This document shows, one piece after another, positions 42,032 to 51,354 of a DNA stretch of 64,000 nucleotides. The stretch lies in contig PAPN01000014.1 in the NCBI GenBank assembly GCA_002708925.1, forward strand, positions 111,347 through 175,346, written 5' to 3'. This DNA is from Paracoccaceae bacterium. GTDB lineage: Bacteria > Pseudomonadota > Alphaproteobacteria > Rhodobacterales > Rhodobacteraceae. The position numbers and the translations under genes were made by a program. Below the pieces are notes generated by a model. That model worked only from the letters and a program-made list of their open reading frames with translations. It was not told where the DNA came from and searched no databases. The first letter of the stretch is position 1, and the number at the start of each line of letters is the position of its first letter.

Positions 42032-42901
42032 TCAGGCTGCCTCTTGTTTTATTGTCTTTAGGGCTTCTTCCAGATCTGTGAAGCTGGGGCGATGATGAGA
42101 GGGGGTGTTTTGACGGCCGACTTCGATGCACATGTTTGTTGGGTGGTTGTACAGGTTTGCCACCAGCACTTCTCGAATGAGATGGTAAAAGTGGCCGTCT
42201 TCTTCAACGACTGCTTTCACTTTGGAAGCAAAAGGTGCGACCAGGCCGTAGGCCAGAAAAACGCCCAAAAATGTCCCGACCAATGCGCCACCAATCATTT
42301 TCCCCAAAATTTCAGGGGGTTGATCAATCGACCCCATAGTTTTGATAACGCCCAAAACCGCTGCAACAATGCCAAGTGCGGGAAGGCCATCGGCAACAGT
42401 TTGCAGAGCGTGACTGGAGTGGAGAGCGTGATGATGGTTCGCTTCCATCCGTTTTTCCAGAACCTCTTCAACTTGATGCGGGTCGTCATAGTTCATCGCA
42501 GCAGACCGAAGCGTGTCACATATAAGGTTCACGGCTTCTTTGTCAGTTAAGATCTTGGGATATTTTCCAAAAATTGAGGATTCTTCAGGCGACTCGATAT
42601 GCTCGTCCAGACCAACGGGGTTGGAACGGGCGACGCGGATCAGTTCAAAGAGCAGACAAAGCAGGTCTTTATAATCCTCGTTCTTCCATTTGGCGCCTTT
42701 GAAGACCTTTCCAATGTCTTTGACTGTATGTTTGATCCCAGCGAGGTCATTGCTGATCAGGAATGCCCCGACAGCGGCGCCTCCGATCATCATCATTTCA
42801 AACGGCAGGGATTTAAGGATGATTCCAAGTTTGCCGCCTGCTGCCAGGTAGCCACCGAAAACCATGGCAAAAATTACGACGATCCCGATCAGGCCGAACA
42901 T
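42032..42901 (-). CDS. motA: Flagellar stator protein MotA
   Basis: This 289-residue protein has four membrane helices: IGIVVIFAMVFGGYLAAGG, FEMMMIGGAAVGAFLI, VADGLPALGIVAAVLGVI and GALVGTFLGVFLAYGLVAP. The cytoplasmic loop has the charged residues that touch FliG, including LFELIRVARSNPVGLDEHIE. It conducts protons with MotB, encoded 10 kb away in this cluster. The gene is in the minus-strand operon after fliL, a coiled-coil protein and MotE-like protein. Confidence 0.94.
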   Translation of the reverse strand: MFGLIGIVVIFAMVFGGYLAAGGKLGIILKSLPFEMMMIGGAAVGAFLISNDLAGIKHTVKDIGKVFKGAKWKNEDYKDLLCLLFELIRVARSNPVGLDEHIESPEESSIFGKYPKILTDKEAVNLICDTLRSAAMNYDDPHQVEEVLEKRMEANHHHALHSSHALQTVADGLPALGIVAAVLGVIKTMGSIDQPPEILGKMIGGALVGTFLGVFLAYGLVAPFASKVKAVVEEDGHFYHLIREVLVANLYNHPTNMCIEVGRQNTPSHHRPSFTDLEEALKTIKQEAA

Positions 42902-42960
42902 GTTATTTTTCTCCGTGTGTGGAAATCTCAGTTTGGACGTTTTGGGTTAACAGGGGATTT

Positions 42961-43578
42961 TCACTCTTTGGGTACCTCGGCATTTCTGCCGGCCAACACC
43001 ACGCTAATGGTGTACGCCGCATTCGGGCTAAGCCCGGCCAGCACGCCTGCGGCGGCTTCGGGCTGCATGCGCGCCAGAAAGCCGGCCGCGAAATTCGGGT
43101 CCATTTCTTCAAACAGGGCGGCTGCATCTTTGGGTTTCATGTTTTCGTAGACGGCGACCAGTTGACCGATGTCCCGTTCGGCGGCTTGATCCGCTACGGC
43201 CAGGGTGCGGCTCAGTTCAGCCTCGATTTGCCGCAGCTCAGCCAAACGCGCTGTGATTTCGCGGTCTGCGATTGCCAATGTGCTCATACGCTCTTCGAGC
43301 TTTGCTTCGCGCTCATCAAGCTGCTCTTCGCGGGCTGAGAAGGCCTGGAGCATCGCTTCAAGCTCGCCTTCGGTTTTACATTCCTGGGTCTGTACGGGTT
43401 CTGGTGCCAAAGAGGTTTGCAAAGTGCCGGGTTGTGCTTGGAAATGCTCTTCGGCTTTGGCCCAGGCCTCATCCGCGCCCGTGGTTATCCGCAGAATCGC
43501 CGACCCCAAGAGCAAGCAGGCAATGACCGACAAAGAGCCCCGGCCCACGCGTGCGCCGCGCCGTTTTCGTTTGCTCAT
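42961..43578 (-). CDS. motE: MotE-like flagellar motor chaperone
   Basis: This 205-residue protein has one N-terminal membrane helix, a long coiled coil (EEQLDEREAKLEERMSTLAI, then LAELRQIEAELSRTLAV), and a C-terminal MgtE-N-like helical domain (YENMKPKDAAALFEEMDP, then ARMQPEAAAGVLAGLSP). Such proteins are known in rhizobia and others as MotE and stabilise periplasmic motor parts. It overlaps the preceding 123-residue gene by four bases. The name is by domain layout and position. Confidence 0.75.
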   Translation of the reverse strand: MSKRKRRGARVGRGSLSVIACLLLGSAILRITTGADEAWAKAEEHFQAQPGTLQTSLAPEPVQTQECKTEGELEAMLQAFSAREEQLDEREAKLEERMSTLAIADREITARLAELRQIEAELSRTLAVADQAAERDIGQLVAVYENMKPKDAAALFEEMDPNFAAGFLARMQPEAAAGVLAGLSPNAAYTISVVLAGRNAEVPKE

Positions 43579-43946
43579 AGCTGCCTTCCTTCCTGACCGT
43601 GGCGGAAGAACATCGCTTCGGGTTGCGGTTCTGCCTGGGGTTGTGCAGGGGGCGTGTCCGGCAGGTCGTGCATAGAGGCAACCAAAAGCTCAAGCCGCTT
43701 GGCGACCTGCTCGGCCCGGTCGGTCAATCCATCAAGTGATTCCGTTGACGAATCTGCCACCGACTGGGCCGCCTTTAGTGTGTTCGTCAGGTCATCCACC
43801 TGCGAGGACAGCACCGCAACAGCCCCGCCAACCCCATTTTCCAGATCGTTGAATCTGCTCAGGCGTCTGGCCAGAATAAAGCAATAGAAACCGGCCCCTA
43901 GCGCGCCAGCAACCAGCAAAACGTCCGCGATAAATTCCATTCCCAT
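43575..43946 (-). CDS. Small membrane coiled-coil protein of the flagellar cluster
   Basis: This 123-residue protein has one N-terminal helix (IADVLLVAGALGAGFYCFIL) and a coiled coil (VDDLTNTLKAAQSVADSSTE, then LTDRAEQVAKRLELLVASM), with a Pro-rich end. It sits between fliL and the MotE-like gene with six bases and four overlapping bases respectively. It resembles an unnamed protein commonly seen next to fliL in Rhodobacteraceae. Function is unknown; a motor-assembly role is inferred from context. Confidence 0.65.
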   Translation of the reverse strand: MGMEFIADVLLVAGALGAGFYCFILARRLSRFNDLENGVGGAVAVLSSQVDDLTNTLKAAQSVADSSTESLDGLTDRAEQVAKRLELLVASMHDLPDTPPAQPQAEPQPEAMFFRHGQEGRQL

Positions 43947-43952
43947 TTCCTC

Positions 43953-44474
43953 TTAGTTCAGGACAAATTCCATGATCAGCAGGTCGTTCACGCGATCCTG
44001 CCCGACAACGATCTGCACGCGCCGCAACATCTGTGCGCGAAGACGCACCAGAGATGTGGGTTTCTCCAAATCCGATTCGTCGACCGCACGCAGATAGCTG
44101 TTCAACACGTCCACGATGCGCGGCATCAACATTTCAACCTCTTTGGCGTATTCCGAGGGCGTTTCGACCTGCCCTTTGAAGCGCAGGTGCTGCGCGGTTG
44201 CCCGCGGGCCGAGCGAGATCAAAAGCGGGTCGATCGGGACAAAGGAAACGTCGCTGGCGGCATCCATCGGCTGGCCGTTTCCGTCTTTTTCGTCATGCGT
44301 TGCAGATGCCTCATGCTCTGCCGCATGAGACGATTCGCCAAAGGGCAACATCCCGGATTGCGCCGCGAAAAAGCCGCCACCGCCACCAGCCACAGCCAGG
44401 AAAACCCCAATGATCATAGGCAGTTTTGACGATTTCTTCGTGATTTCTTCTTCAGGAGCCTCGGTCGCCGTCAT
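43953..44474 (-). CDS. fliL: Flagellar basal-body protein FliL
   Basis: This 173-residue protein has a short cytoplasmic start, one membrane helix (LPMIIGVFLAVAGGGGGFFA) and a periplasmic stomatin-like domain (VPIDPLLISLGPRATAQHLR, then MLMPRIVDVLNSYLRAVDES). It supports stator function. The start at 44474 is chosen because it gives MTATEAPEE; an in-frame ATG at 44498 is less likely. It heads the operon fliL, coiled-coil gene, motE-like, motA and TPR gene. A CtrA-like box lies 47 bases upstream. Confidence 0.9.
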   Translation of the reverse strand: MTATEAPEEEITKKSSKLPMIIGVFLAVAGGGGGFFAAQSGMLPFGESSHAAEHEASATHDEKDGNGQPMDAASDVSFVPIDPLLISLGPRATAQHLRFKGQVETPSEYAKEVEMLMPRIVDVLNSYLRAVDESDLEKPTSLVRLRAQMLRRVQIVVGQDRVNDLLIMEFVLN

Positions 44475-44520
44475 GGTCGTCCTCGTTTGTTTGAACAAAT
44501 CCTCAATAGCCCGAGAGGAA

Positions 44521-44535
44521 CTAACCGATTGTTAA
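44521..44535. promoter_or_regulatory. CtrA-like box between fliL and fliF
   Basis: CTAA-N7-TTAA matches seven of eight fixed positions of the CtrA site TTAA-N7-TTAA. It lies in the 120-base divergent gap, 47 bases from the fliL start and 60 bases from the fliF start, so one site could serve both operons. CtrA control of flagellar genes is established in many alphaproteobacteria. Confidence 0.6.
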
Positions 44536-44594
44536 GGCTGATGATGGAAAGTCGCTGACACAGGGCAGAACGCCCGCTGTGACGGAGGAATGTC

Positions 44595-46178
44595 GTGCAA
44601 CAGCTTCTACAAGTCTGGTCAGCGCTGGATATGCGCAAAAGAATCCTTGTTGGACTGGCTACCGTGGCCATGTTCGCCTCGATCCTGGCGATGTCCCGAA
44701 TCGTGTCGGCGCCGAATATGGTGCTGCTTTATGCGGGACTGGAAAGCTCGGCCGCGGGGGATGTGGTGCAAGCGCTGGAACAGCGCGGGGTGGATTATCA
44801 GGTGCGGGGGGGCTCGATTTTTGTCCCTGATACGCGTCGGGATGAACTGCGCATGACCCTGGCCAGTGAGGGGCTGCCAGCCAATAGCAGCAGTGGGTAT
44901 GAACTGCTGGATAATCTGACGGGCTTTGGCACGACGGCCCAGATGTTCAATGCTGCGTATTGGCGCGCCAAAGAGGGTGAACTGGCCCGTACGATGCTGG
45001 CCAGCCCCAGTATCACCAAGGCGCGCGTTCATATTGCCAACACTGCCAATAACCCCTTTCAGCGGGATCTACGGCCGACGGCCTCTGTTTCGGTGGATGC
45101 GACGGGCGGGCTGACGGCGAACCATGCCAAAGCGTTGCGCTTTCTTGTGGCCTCGGCGGTGTCAGGGCTGGAACCAAGCGATGTTGCAATCATAGATAGT
45201 AGTGGGGGCCTGATCAGTGCCGATGAAACAGCCGTCCCTGCGGCTGGCGATGATCGGTCTGCCGAACTGAAAGACCGGGTGCAACGAATTCTGGAGGCGC
45301 GTGTGGGCCCCGGAAACGCAGTTGTAGAAGTTTCCGTCGAAACCATAACCGAAAGCGAATCGATCCGTCAGCGCACCTTTGATCCGAACGGGCGGGTTTT
45401 GGTCAGCTCGGATACCGAAGAGAGCACGAATAATTCCAAGAATGCCGCTGGCGGGGACGTGACGATTGCCTCGAACCTTCCGGATGGTGAAGCGGGCGGG
45501 GACGGAAATTCTTCGGCGCAGACCAGTCAGACGCGCGAGCGCGTGAACTACGAGGTTTCCGAGACGCAGCGTGAGATTATTCGCGCACCCGGATCCGTTA
45601 AACGGCTGACCGTGGCCGCGTTGGTGAACGGTGCCCTGGTGACGGATGATCAAGGAGAGCAAAGCCTGCAATTGCGTCCTCAGGAAGAGCTGGATGCGTT
45701 GAAGGAACTGGTGGCCTCTGCTGTTGGGTTCGACGCCGAGCGTGGTGACGTTATCACTATGAAATCACTTATTTTTCAGCCGGTCGTCCCCCTGGGAACC
45801 GAGGCGAGCTCAAGTTTGTTCACTCTGCCCCCGCTGGATGTGATGAGCATCGTCAAACTTGCGGTCGTGGCGCTTGTGACCTTGATCATGGGGCTGTTTG
45901 TTTTGCGCCCGATTCTGTCCAAAGCCCCACTGCCTGCGCCCGCCCCGGCATTGCCGCCGGCCGAATCCTCGCCGCCCGCATTGACTGGTGAAATCGACGA
46001 TAGCGAGGCTGATCTTTCGGATCTTCCTGTCGTCAGCTCGGATACAGCAATTGCTGCGGTTAGCGCCCAGACTCAAGAAGACGCAGTCGAGCGGTTGCGC
46101 GGCCTGATCAATGACCGCCGTGACGAAACAGTCGAGATTCTAAGGAGTTGGCTGGAGGATGAAGAGGAGAGAGCGTGA
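44595..46178 (+). CDS. fliF: Flagellar MS-ring protein FliF
   Basis: This 527-residue protein forms the MS ring in the inner membrane. Two membrane helices flank a large periplasmic part: ILVGLATVAMFASILAM near residue 17, and IVKLAVVALVTLIMGLFVL near 418. The ring-building motifs are GLPANSSSGYELLD, ASPSITKARVHI and VSVDATGGLTANHAKALRFL. The C-terminal tail (AVERLRGLINDRRDETVEIL) binds FliG. The GTG start at 44595 is used because CGGAGGA precedes it; the ATG five bases earlier is in the wrong frame. Confidence 0.94.
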   Translation: MQQLLQVWSALDMRKRILVGLATVAMFASILAMSRIVSAPNMVLLYAGLESSAAGDVVQALEQRGVDYQVRGGSIFVPDTRRDELRMTLASEGLPANSSSGYELLDNLTGFGTTAQMFNAAYWRAKEGELARTMLASPSITKARVHIANTANNPFQRDLRPTASVSVDATGGLTANHAKALRFLVASAVSGLEPSDVAIIDSSGGLISADETAVPAAGDDRSAELKDRVQRILEARVGPGNAVVEVSVETITESESIRQRTFDPNGRVLVSSDTEESTNNSKNAAGGDVTIASNLPDGEAGGDGNSSAQTSQTRERVNYEVSETQREIIRAPGSVKRLTVAALVNGALVTDDQGEQSLQLRPQEELDALKELVASAVGFDAERGDVITMKSLIFQPVVPLGTEASSSLFTLPPLDVMSIVKLAVVALVTLIMGLFVLRPILSKAPLPAPAPALPPAESSPPALTGEIDDSEADLSDLPVVSSDTAIAAVSAQTQEDAVERLRGLINDRRDETVEILRSWLEDEEERA

Positions 46179-46774
46179 TGGCGATTACTCATCTCTTGCA
46201 GGATTTTGGCAAATATCACGGCAGCGGGCCTGACCCGGTACTGACGGATGCCACTCTTGAAGAGCATCAGCTTGAGGCATTCGAGCAGGGCTATCAAGCC
46301 GGGTGGGAAGACTCGGCCAAAGCTCATGCAGAAGACCACACGCGTGTGAGCAATGAGCTTGCGGAATCTTTGCAGCAAATGTCGTTTACATTTGTCGAAG
46401 CGCAGACCCAAGTCTTGAAATCTTTGCGCCCGCTGTTTCAGCAGATCGCTGAAACGGTTTTGCCACAAATGGGTGATGTGTCGTTGCCTCTGCTTGTGTC
46501 TGAGCAGCTCTCGGCTTTGGCGGCTGAACACTTGGGGGACACGCTTACGCTGGCTGTTTCCGAAGCAGATCGCGCTTCGATCGAGTCTGTTGCAAAGAAC
46601 TTTGGCGGAGCATCGCTTCAAATAAAGACAAAACCGGCTCTTGTGCGCGGTCAGGTTGAGATTTCAAACAAAACGCAAGAGCGGAGCATCGATCTGCACC
46701 AGGTGATCGTTGAACTGACGGAAGCGATTGAAGCATTTGGAAATGAAACTGAAAGGATGTCCAGCCATGGATGA
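46178..46774 (+). CDS. fliH: Flagellar export regulator FliH
   Basis: This 198-residue protein regulates the export ATPase FliI. Its N-terminus has a FliH-type GYQAGWEDSAKAHAED region, followed by a helical part and a C-terminal domain (LAVSEADRASIESVAKNFG, RGQVEISNKTQERSIDLH). It overlaps fliF by one base and fliN by eight. Sequence is divergent, as is usual for FliH, so the call rests partly on gene order fliF-fliH-fliN-fliP. No fliI or fliG is in the window. Confidence 0.78.
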   Translation: MAITHLLQDFGKYHGSGPDPVLTDATLEEHQLEAFEQGYQAGWEDSAKAHAEDHTRVSNELAESLQQMSFTFVEAQTQVLKSLRPLFQQIAETVLPQMGDVSLPLLVSEQLSALAAEHLGDTLTLAVSEADRASIESVAKNFGGASLQIKTKPALVRGQVEISNKTQERSIDLHQVIVELTEAIEAFGNETERMSSHG

Positions 46775-47054
46775 AGCTAAAGACAGCACAAGCCCCAAAC
46801 AGAATCCATTTTCCTCTGTGCCAGTGGAGATCACAATATCCGTCGGCAAAGCGCGCCCGCTGATCCGGGACTTGCTCGCGCTTGAGGAAAACTCGGTTTT
46901 GCCACTCGACAAACGCGTCGAGGATCCTGTCGAGCTTTATATCGGTGATCGGCTTATCGCGCGCGGCCAATTGGAGGAATTACCTGGTGAACAAAAAGGC
47001 AATTTGGCCGTTCGTCTGACTGAAGTGTCGTCGATGCAGGAGAGCTCAAAGTGA
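46767..47054 (+). CDS. fliN: Flagellar motor switch protein FliN
   Basis: This 95-residue protein is the small C-ring switch subunit. The SpoA domain is clear: VPVEITISVGKARPLIRDLL, LPLDKRVEDPVELYIGDRLI, then ARGQLEEL and AVRLTEV. It begins eight bases inside the fliH end and overlaps fliP by four bases. The ATG at 46767 is preferred over one at 46728 deep inside fliH. Confidence 0.9.
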   Translation: MDEAKDSTSPKQNPFSSVPVEITISVGKARPLIRDLLALEENSVLPLDKRVEDPVELYIGDRLIARGQLEELPGEQKGNLAVRLTEVSSMQESSK

Positions 47055-47776
47055 AAAAATTAGCGTTCCTTTTTGGAATCTTTCTGGTCTGTTTACCTGT
47101 AACTGCCGAAGCACAAAGCATCAGCATAGACTTTGGCGAAGATTCAATGACGGGACGCTCTATTCAGTTATTCCTGTTAATATCGGTACTAAGTTTGGCA
47201 CCTGGAATCGCAATCATGTTAACATGTTTCCCATTTCTGGTGACGGTTTTGTCTATTCTTAGACAGGCGATTGGCCTGCAACAGGCACCGCCAAACATGA
47301 TGATCGTCAGTTTGGCACTGTTCCTTACCTATTTTGTTATGGAGCCTGTGTTCATAAAAAGCTGGAGCGAAGGGATTGCGCCCCTGCTTGAAAATAGAAT
47401 TGAGCTGGAAGCAGCTTTTCAGCGTGCAATCCAGCCCTTTAGAATTTTTATGGCTGCCCGATTGGATGCGGAAACTTTTCAACAAATTTCAGATTTGCGC
47501 GGGTTAGATTCCGGAATTGGAGCGGCGCAAGAGGCCCCTCTCTCCATTTTGATGCCAAGCTTCCTGTTGTCTGAGATTGCGCGTGCATTCCAGATTGGCT
47601 TTTTGGTTTTTCTTCCTTTCGTCATCATCGATCTAGTTGTTGCTGCGATCTTGATGTCGATGGGGATGATGATGGTGCCGCCTGCCGTTGTTTCGCTGCC
47701 ATTCAAGCTGGCTTTCTTTGTCATCGCCGATGGATGGTCTTTGGTAGCCAGTGCTCTGGTCACTGGCTACTTCTGA
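47051..47776 (+). CDS. fliP: Flagellar export protein FliP
   Basis: This 241-residue inner-membrane core component of the export gate has a cleavable signal (LAFLFGIFLVCLPVTAEA). Conserved FliP segments follow: LFLLISVLSLAPGIAIML, VTVLSILRQAIGLQQAPPN, and the C-terminal FLVFLPFVIIDLVVAAILMS with MGMMMVPPAVVSLPFKL. It is the last of the fliF-H-N-P run and abuts, with no gap, the convergent flgI. fliO, fliQ and fliR are not seen. Confidence 0.94.
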   Translation: MKKLAFLFGIFLVCLPVTAEAQSISIDFGEDSMTGRSIQLFLLISVLSLAPGIAIMLTCFPFLVTVLSILRQAIGLQQAPPNMMIVSLALFLTYFVMEPVFIKSWSEGIAPLLENRIELEAAFQRAIQPFRIFMAARLDAETFQQISDLRGLDSGIGAAQEAPLSILMPSFLLSEIARAFQIGFLVFLPFVIIDLVVAAILMSMGMMMVPPAVVSLPFKLAFFVIADGWSLVASALVTGYF

Positions 47777-48883
47777 TTAGCGAACTACGAATTCTGCGTG
47801 CAAGGCGCCTGCTGCTTTGATGCTTTTGAGGATGTCGATCATGTCCCTGGGTGAGACGCCCAGGGCATTCAGCCCGGAAATAACCTCAGACAGAGATGCT
47901 CCGCCATCGACTTCGGCTAATTGAGGGCCATCTTCCTCTTCCAATTCTGTGCGAGACCGAGGAACGACCACCGTTTCGCCCTCAGAAAATGGGTTCGGTT
48001 GAACCGCAACGGGGGCTTCTTGGATTCGTAGTGTCAGGTTGCCTTGCGACACCGCAACTCGGGAAATTCTGACGTCTTCCCCCATGACGATTGTGCCGGA
48101 TCGCTGATCTACGACGACTCGTGCCTTTCTCTCTGGTTGGATCGAGATATTCTCGATGCGCCCAAGGGTATGTGCTGGTGAACGCATACGTGTTGCTGTG
48201 ATGTCCAGCTGTACAGTGCCGGCGTCCAGCATAAGCGCCACGCGTTTACCGAAATCCTTGTTGATTGCGCGTTCGATTCGACCGGCGGTGGTGAAATCTG
48301 GCTCTCTGAGTGCAAGCCGCAGGCTGGTCAGAGAGGCGAATTCGAAATCGACTTCTCTCTCTACGCGGGCTCCTGATGGGATGACGCCAGAGGTGGGGAC
48401 ACCTTGTACGACGCTTGCCGCTGCACCTTCAGCCGAGGCGCCGCCAGCTATCACAGTGCCCTGGGCCACAGCATAGATCTGTCCGTCAGCCGCATTGAGA
48501 GGTGTCATGACAAGCGTGCCGCCAAGCAGGCTTTTTGCATCTCCAATTGCGGAAACTGTTACGTCTATTTGAGAACCCGTTCGCGCAAAGGGGTGTAGCG
48601 AGGCAGTCACAAACACGGCGGCGACATTTTTGGGGCGGAACTGCTCGCCTGCGACATTGACGCCTAACCTTTCCAGAATGTTTGACATGATTTCTTCGGT
48701 GAACGGAGCGTTGCGCAAACCATCGCCAGTGCCGTTCAAACCAACCACCAAGCCATATCCAACCAAGTCATTCCCACGGACCCCATCAAATTCGACCAGA
48801 TCCTTCAGGCGAATGGTATTGGCGGCGGCCGTCGATTGGATGGCACACAGAACGAGTGTCAGAATTGCAAGAATTTTTTTCAT
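47777..48883 (-). CDS. flgI: Flagellar P-ring protein FlgI
   Basis: This 368-residue periplasmic protein has a signal peptide (ILAILTLVLCAIQSTAAA) and the very conserved start IRLKDLVEFDGVRGNDLVGY, then GLVVGLNGTGD. RPKNVAAVFVTASLHPFA and VVDQRSGTIVMGEDVRIS are further FlgI landmarks. It forms the rod bushing in peptidoglycan. It follows flgL with a one-base overlap and ends next to fliP. The L-ring gene flgH is not in the window. Confidence 0.95.
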   Translation of the reverse strand: MKKILAILTLVLCAIQSTAAANTIRLKDLVEFDGVRGNDLVGYGLVVGLNGTGDGLRNAPFTEEIMSNILERLGVNVAGEQFRPKNVAAVFVTASLHPFARTGSQIDVTVSAIGDAKSLLGGTLVMTPLNAADGQIYAVAQGTVIAGGASAEGAAASVVQGVPTSGVIPSGARVEREVDFEFASLTSLRLALREPDFTTAGRIERAINKDFGKRVALMLDAGTVQLDITATRMRSPAHTLGRIENISIQPERKARVVVDQRSGTIVMGEDVRISRVAVSQGNLTLRIQEAPVAVQPNPFSEGETVVVPRSRTELEEEDGPQLAEVDGGASLSEVISGLNALGVSPRDMIDILKSIKAAGALHAEFVVR

Positions 48884-49875
48884 TACAGATAGTTAACCAG
48901 TGATAGCCCAGACAGGCGGGCGGTTAGGGTGTAGAGCGCTTCAAGTTGGAACTGCGCGTTCTCCAGTTCTGTGGCGGTTTGGTATTCATCGACACCCAGC
49001 AGCGTTTCGCGGGCGTACTGCAAAGACAGCTGTTCTGCGGATAGGGCGACGCCGATTTCTTCGATGCGTTCCTCTGCGAAACCCAGATCAGCGCGTAGCC
49101 CCGTGAGGTTGTCCTGTTCCTCCAGCAAATTCATGCCAGATTGCACCAGAAGATCCTGTTGGAAACCTTGGTCCGCGTAATCCTGACTGATTGCGGCCAG
49201 GGCCATATCCGCCATCAAGCTGCGCAATTCGCTTGCGTCCGCCCGCAAATCCAAATGGATCGTGTCTTGCTCTCCGAGTTTGAGAGGTGCCAGGTTTTGG
49301 TCAGATCCCTGATAGGCTGTGGTGCCAAAGCCGGCGTCTGACATAAACCAATCGTTTACGGCTTGCTGAATATCGTCATAGGTACTCGCACCGGCGATGG
49401 CGGTGCGCAGTGCTGTCAAAATGTCATCCGCGCTGGCGAGAGCGGGGCCATTTGTTATGTCCCCCGCAAAAACCGAACGTCCAGCGTAGCTCGTATTCAG
49501 CGAGTTGATAACCGTCGAGAATTGTTGCTCTGCCTGGGACGACAGAGTGTTCCAGGTCTCTTGTGTGGCGTGGCCGGCGCTCAGAAGATCTGCGGCAAGT
49601 GTCTCGCTTGTATTTTGGACATTCTCCAAAGCGGCCTGCATCGCTGTCGTGAGGCCTTTGGCCTCATTCGTTGCTGTTTCATAGGCTTGTGCAGTTTTGG
49701 ATCTATGTTCGATGTCAGACAGGTAACGGTAATCGCCAGCCAAATGTGTTGCAGGTGTTGTTGTTCTGCCCGAGGCCAGCTCCTCTGTCAGCTTTGCGAT
49801 TTCGGCACTTAGGGAAGAGTTCTGCCGTCGCAAGGCGAAAGTCTGAGCCAGATCACCCATTGAAACCAATTTCAT
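48883..49875 (-). CDS. flgL: Hook-filament junction protein FlgL
   Basis: This 330-residue protein has flagellin-type helical ends: QTFALRRQNSSLSAEIAKLT near the start and LLGVDEYQTATELENAQFQL near the end. It forms the second junction zone between hook and filament with FlgK, whose gene lies immediately upstream. It overlaps flgK and flgI by one base each. Flagellin itself is not in the window, and the order flgE-flgK-flgL-flgI supports the call. Confidence 0.88.
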   Translation of the reverse strand: MKLVSMGDLAQTFALRRQNSSLSAEIAKLTEELASGRTTTPATHLAGDYRYLSDIEHRSKTAQAYETATNEAKGLTTAMQAALENVQNTSETLAADLLSAGHATQETWNTLSSQAEQQFSTVINSLNTSYAGRSVFAGDITNGPALASADDILTALRTAIAGASTYDDIQQAVNDWFMSDAGFGTTAYQGSDQNLAPLKLGEQDTIHLDLRADASELRSLMADMALAAISQDYADQGFQQDLLVQSGMNLLEEQDNLTGLRADLGFAEERIEEIGVALSAEQLSLQYARETLLGVDEYQTATELENAQFQLEALYTLTARLSGLSLVNYL

Positions 49876-51317
49876 CAGCCGATCTCCATCAATTGTTGAA
49901 GCATTTCATCGACAGCCTGAATGATCTTTGCGTTTGCCGCGTAGGACTGTTCGATTAATAGAAGCTTTTGCATTTCCGCGTCTGTATCGACGCCTAATGC
50001 CAGTTCCATCTCTTTCAGTTCGGATTGGCGTGCCGCGGCGAAGCTCAGATCCTGTGCGGTTTCGGTTTCACGAAGCCCCATAGATGACAGGAAGTCTGAA
50101 ATCAGGCTTGCGGTATCCCGCGACGCGCTGCCCAAAGCATCCGAAGACGGGCTGGAAATTGCGTTCAAAGCCGCTTGCATTGACTGCAAAAGCGTGGCGT
50201 TGCCGCCTGCTGTTTCTGTCGTTGTGCCAAGGCCATCACGCAGTCGCCAAAGATTGCCTGCATCCGGGTCGGCTGCTGTATTCAGCCCGATCCGAGAAGC
50301 AAGACCCGTTGTTACGCCAGCCGTAGCGCCATCATCCCAGAACAGGCCGGGCTCTCCGGGGGGCAGACTGTCATCAAAACCAGTGCCAAACCGCTCGATC
50401 AAGTCCAGGGCAATTGTGTCCAATTCGGACTGGATTTCCGGCAGCAGTTCATCGCGGACGGTAAAAAGCGCGCCTAAAGACCCGCCGGACATCGCGCCGC
50501 CGTCAGCTGTGGAAACATCCGATCCATTGATCTGCAGGCCGGACAGCAACCCGTTTTCCAAAGACATATGCGCGACAACTGTATTGTTGGGCGTAAAGCT
50601 TAGCTCGGCCGCTTGCCCATCCAGTAGAACAGCGCCTCCGGGCGTCATCAGCGCGACAGTGCCCATGTCGCGCTGAAGTTCCTGAACGGGAACCATTTGC
50701 GAGATCGTGTCGATCTCGGCTTGGCGCTGATCCATAAGGCCCGCAGTGTCCCGGCCCTGCGTTGTTGCGGCGATGATATCTTTGTTTAGCTGCTCAACAT
50801 TTTCGAGCGCGAGATTCAGCTTGGCGATTTGGGTATCAATAGCGTTGTCGGCTTCGGCCCGCAGGGACTGAACGCTTTGGGACATGCTATGCAGCGAATC
50901 CGCGATCGCAGTGGCCGAATTCCATACGGATTGCAGGCGGGTTTCGGATTCCGGCAAGCTGGCGGCGGCAATCAAATCAGACTCAAAATCAGCCACAAGA
51001 GACGTCAGCGAACTGGGCTTGGTGGGGTCGGCAATCACCGTCGAAAGCCGGTCCAAATACCCACTTGTTACCTGAGCCGCAGCTTGCGTACTGTCTGCAT
51101 GGCGCCGGTCACCCAACAGTGCCTGGTCCACCAGCCGGGTTACCCCATTGATGGATACGCCGCCACTTGCGCCGCCGGTACGTGCGGACAGGGAAAGCTC
51201 TCGGGTGGCGTACCCGTCATTCATGGCATTCGAAATGTTGGACGAGACCACCCCAGCCCCACGGGCTGAGGCCGTCAGGCCAGACAAAGCATTGGACAAA
51301 GCGCTGGACAGAGACAT
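49875..51317 (-). CDS. flgK: Hook-associated protein FlgK
   Basis: This 480-residue protein has the axial-protein start (LSNALSGLTASARGAGVVSS, then NISNAMNDGYATRELSLS) and end (EMQKLLLIEQSYAANAKIIQ, then AVDEMLQQLMEIG), which form the coiled terminal helices. The central part is the exposed domain. It sits between flgE (37 bases upstream) and flgL. The sequence is complete, with normal family length. Confidence 0.93.
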   Translation of the reverse strand: MSLSSALSNALSGLTASARGAGVVSSNISNAMNDGYATRELSLSARTGGASGGVSINGVTRLVDQALLGDRRHADSTQAAAQVTSGYLDRLSTVIADPTKPSSLTSLVADFESDLIAAASLPESETRLQSVWNSATAIADSLHSMSQSVQSLRAEADNAIDTQIAKLNLALENVEQLNKDIIAATTQGRDTAGLMDQRQAEIDTISQMVPVQELQRDMGTVALMTPGGAVLLDGQAAELSFTPNNTVVAHMSLENGLLSGLQINGSDVSTADGGAMSGGSLGALFTVRDELLPEIQSELDTIALDLIERFGTGFDDSLPPGEPGLFWDDGATAGVTTGLASRIGLNTAADPDAGNLWRLRDGLGTTTETAGGNATLLQSMQAALNAISSPSSDALGSASRDTASLISDFLSSMGLRETETAQDLSFAAARQSELKEMELALGVDTDAEMQKLLLIEQSYAANAKIIQAVDEMLQQLMEIG

Positions 51318-51354
51318 GTGCGCTCCTTTCTAATTCAGGATTTCAAAGCGCAGG